Part shown: piece after piece, positions 32,908 through 35,478 of the stretch
Position numbering within the stretch: position 1 is the first letter of the stretch
How the letters are laid out: every line of letters begins with the position of its first letter
NCBI GenBank assembly: GCA_965653335.1
Contig: CBFGZU010000009.1
Location: 1 to 35,478, forward strand
Origin: Pseudolysinimonas_A sp965653335
Lineage (GTDB): Bacteria > Actinomycetota > Actinomycetes > Actinomycetales > Microbacteriaceae
DNA: 35,478 bases
Direction of reading: 5' to 3'
Translations under genes and position numbers: made by a program
Notes under the pieces: generated by a model
The model's input: the letters and a program-made list of their open reading frames with translations, nothing else
The model's database searches: none
Told to the model about the DNA's origin: nothing

Positions 32908-32913
32908 TACTTT
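32908..32913 (+). promoter_or_regulatory. -10 box of the small DUF4190-like gene (leaderless)
   Basis: TACTTT, 6 bases before the ATG at 32920. Confidence 0.5.
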
Positions 32914-32919
32914 CGACTC

Positions 32920-33255
32920 ATGACCACCGAAACCCTCACCGCCCCGTCGATCGAGTCGACGTCTGCCACCCCCGCCGCAGGAAGCAACACCTACAGCGTC
33001 GTCGGCCTCGTCCTGTCAATCCTGTCCATCCCCACCGGCATGGGGCCGCTCGCGATTGCGGGCGTCGTCCTCGGCTTCCTCGGCCGCAACAAGGAGCCGG
33101 CGGCGGTGACGACGGCCAACTGGGCCATCGTCGTCGGGCTGTTGTCGCTCTTCGGCTGGATCATCCTCGCCGTCATCGGCTTCGTGATGTTCGCCCCGTT
33201 CGCCCTCGGCGCTTGGGCTGCCGACTCGTTCTGGTTCGAGTCGCTCTGGTTCTGA
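32920..33255 (+). CDS. Small DUF4190-like membrane protein
   Basis: A 111-residue protein with a threonine/serine-rich N terminus and two membrane stretches (about 26-53 and 68-92). It has the DUF4190-type layout SVVGLVLSIL … AIAGVVLGFLGRN … NWAIVVGLLSLFGWIILAVI. It ends with an aromatic tail (DSFWFESLWF). Function unknown. The ATG at 32920 is chosen for its leaderless -10 box and because the first membrane stretch follows it at a normal distance. It converges with the NUDIX gene, stops two bases apart. Confidence 0.75.
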   Translation: MTTETLTAPSIESTSATPAAGSNTYSVVGLVLSILSIPTGMGPLAIAGVVLGFLGRNKEPAAVTTANWAIVVGLLSLFGWIILAVIGFVMFAPFALGAWAADSFWFESLWF

Positions 33256-33256
33256 C

Positions 33257-33745
33257 CTAACCGTTCCAGGGGAGGGGCTCGCGACTGAAGAACGCGGCCC
33301 CCTCTTCGGCGAGTGCCAGTCGGACACGGGCCACCATCTCGTCGCCCATCGTCGGGATCCCCTCGAGCGGGAACCAGGCGACCTCGCTGGCTTCGCCGTC
33401 GACCGGACGGGGGTCGCCGCCGAGGTACCGACAGCGGAACGTCAGGTCGAGGTATTGCGCCTCGTCGCCGTTCACGTAACGCACCGGTCGCGTCACCCAG
33501 GTCGAGGTGAGCCGCTCCACCTCGATACGCACATTCGCCTCTTCGAGCGCCTCGCGAACGAGCGTCACGGCGGGCTCCTCGCCGGGGTCGATGATGCCGG
33601 TGATCGGCGTCCACGCCCCGGTGTCGGACCGGCGGATCAACAGGATGCGGTCGCCGTCGATCACGACGGCCGTCGCGCCCGCCAACCAGAGCGGTGCGGT
33701 GCCGATCTTGTCGCGCAGGTCGCGGATGAAGTCGGGGATCGGCAT
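33257..33745 (-). CDS. NUDIX hydrolase
   Basis: A 162-residue hydrolase expected to cleave a nucleoside diphosphate linked to another group. The NUDIX box is complete apart from one change: GIIDPGEEPAVTLVREALEE followed by ANV, where the usual Gly near the end is Asn. The N terminus (MPIPDFIRDLRDKIGTAPLW) matches a common actinobacterial NUDIX group. Substrate unknown. The ATG at 33745 is preferred over longer readings that run into lepA; GACGAT lies 6 bases upstream. Confidence 0.9.
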   Translation of the reverse strand: MPIPDFIRDLRDKIGTAPLWLAGATAVVIDGDRILLIRRSDTGAWTPITGIIDPGEEPAVTLVREALEEANVRIEVERLTSTWVTRPVRYVNGDEAQYLDLTFRCRYLGGDPRPVDGEASEVAWFPLEGIPTMGDEMVARVRLALAEEGAAFFSREPLPWNG

Positions 33746-33751
33746 CCCTCG

Positions 33752-33757
33752 ATCGTC
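33752..33757 (-). promoter_or_regulatory. Weak -10 box of the NUDIX gene
   Basis: GACGAT on the minus strand, 6 bases before the ATG at 33745; weak match, supported by position. Confidence 0.3.
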
Positions 33758-33782
33758 GCACGGTCGGCACGCGGAGGTCTGA

Positions 33783-33788
33783 GACAAT
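33783..33788 (+). promoter_or_regulatory. -10 box of lepA
   Basis: GACAAT, 9 bases before the lepA ATG at 33798, giving a leader of two or three bases at most; no ribosome site. Confidence 0.45.
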
Positions 33789-33797
33789 GGGGCACAA

Positions 33798-35478
<1,681 letters not shown>

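Overview
The window is high-GC DNA (about 70 % G+C by eye) from an actinobacterium, most likely family Microbacteriaceae (Micrococcales). The support is the gene set and style: a DUF222-HNH (13E12-type) gene, a LacI-controlled araDBA operon, Actinobacteria-type comEA-comEC-holA-rpsT-lepA order, many GTG starts, GTGA/ATGA stop-start overlaps, and about fifteen genes whose start codon lies 5-7 bases after a TAnnnT-like -10 box, as expected for leaderless mRNAs. No tRNA, rRNA, CRISPR array, insertion sequence or prophage was seen.

Left part (1-5.5 kb): an L-arabinose catabolic operon on the minus strand (lacI - araD - araB - araA, araA cut by the window edge) with a clear promoter and LacI-type operator before araD, and a divergent MFS transporter gene broken by an internal deletion and frameshift. 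5.5-10.7 kb: a cold-shock gene with a long leader, an IclR regulator, a divergent SCOT-type CoA-transferase pair plus thiolase (acetoacetate or 3-oxoacid breakdown), and a 4-hydroxybenzoate 3-monooxygenase. 10.9-13 kb: a frameshifted DUF222-HNH gene sitting between pobA and a second IclR regulator.

Middle (13-25.5 kb): mixed housekeeping and accessory single genes: universal stress protein (plus a possible relic of another), a coupled pfkB-surE pair, a luciferase-like flavin oxidoreductase, a UbiA-type prenyltransferase, a NagZ-like GH3 lipoprotein, an AlkZ-like winged-helix protein, a small membrane protein with a repeat-filled leader, an App1-type phosphatase, a TetR regulator, a DedA protein, and divergent pabC/pabB for p-aminobenzoate synthesis.

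Right part (25.6-35.5 kb): conserved core block leuS - comEA - comEC - holA, then rpsT (minus), a small membrane protein, a NUDIX hydrolase (minus) and lepA, cut by the right edge. A large hairpin lies between leuS and comEA.

I found no clear new multi-gene system. The observations most worth following are the interlocked leaderless promoters of pabC/pabB, the 62-base hairpin after leuS, a short dispersed repeat placed inside two coding genes, the marked excess of GGATGCC/GGCATCC, and the structured leaders of cspA and of the small membrane protein gene at 20.2 kb.
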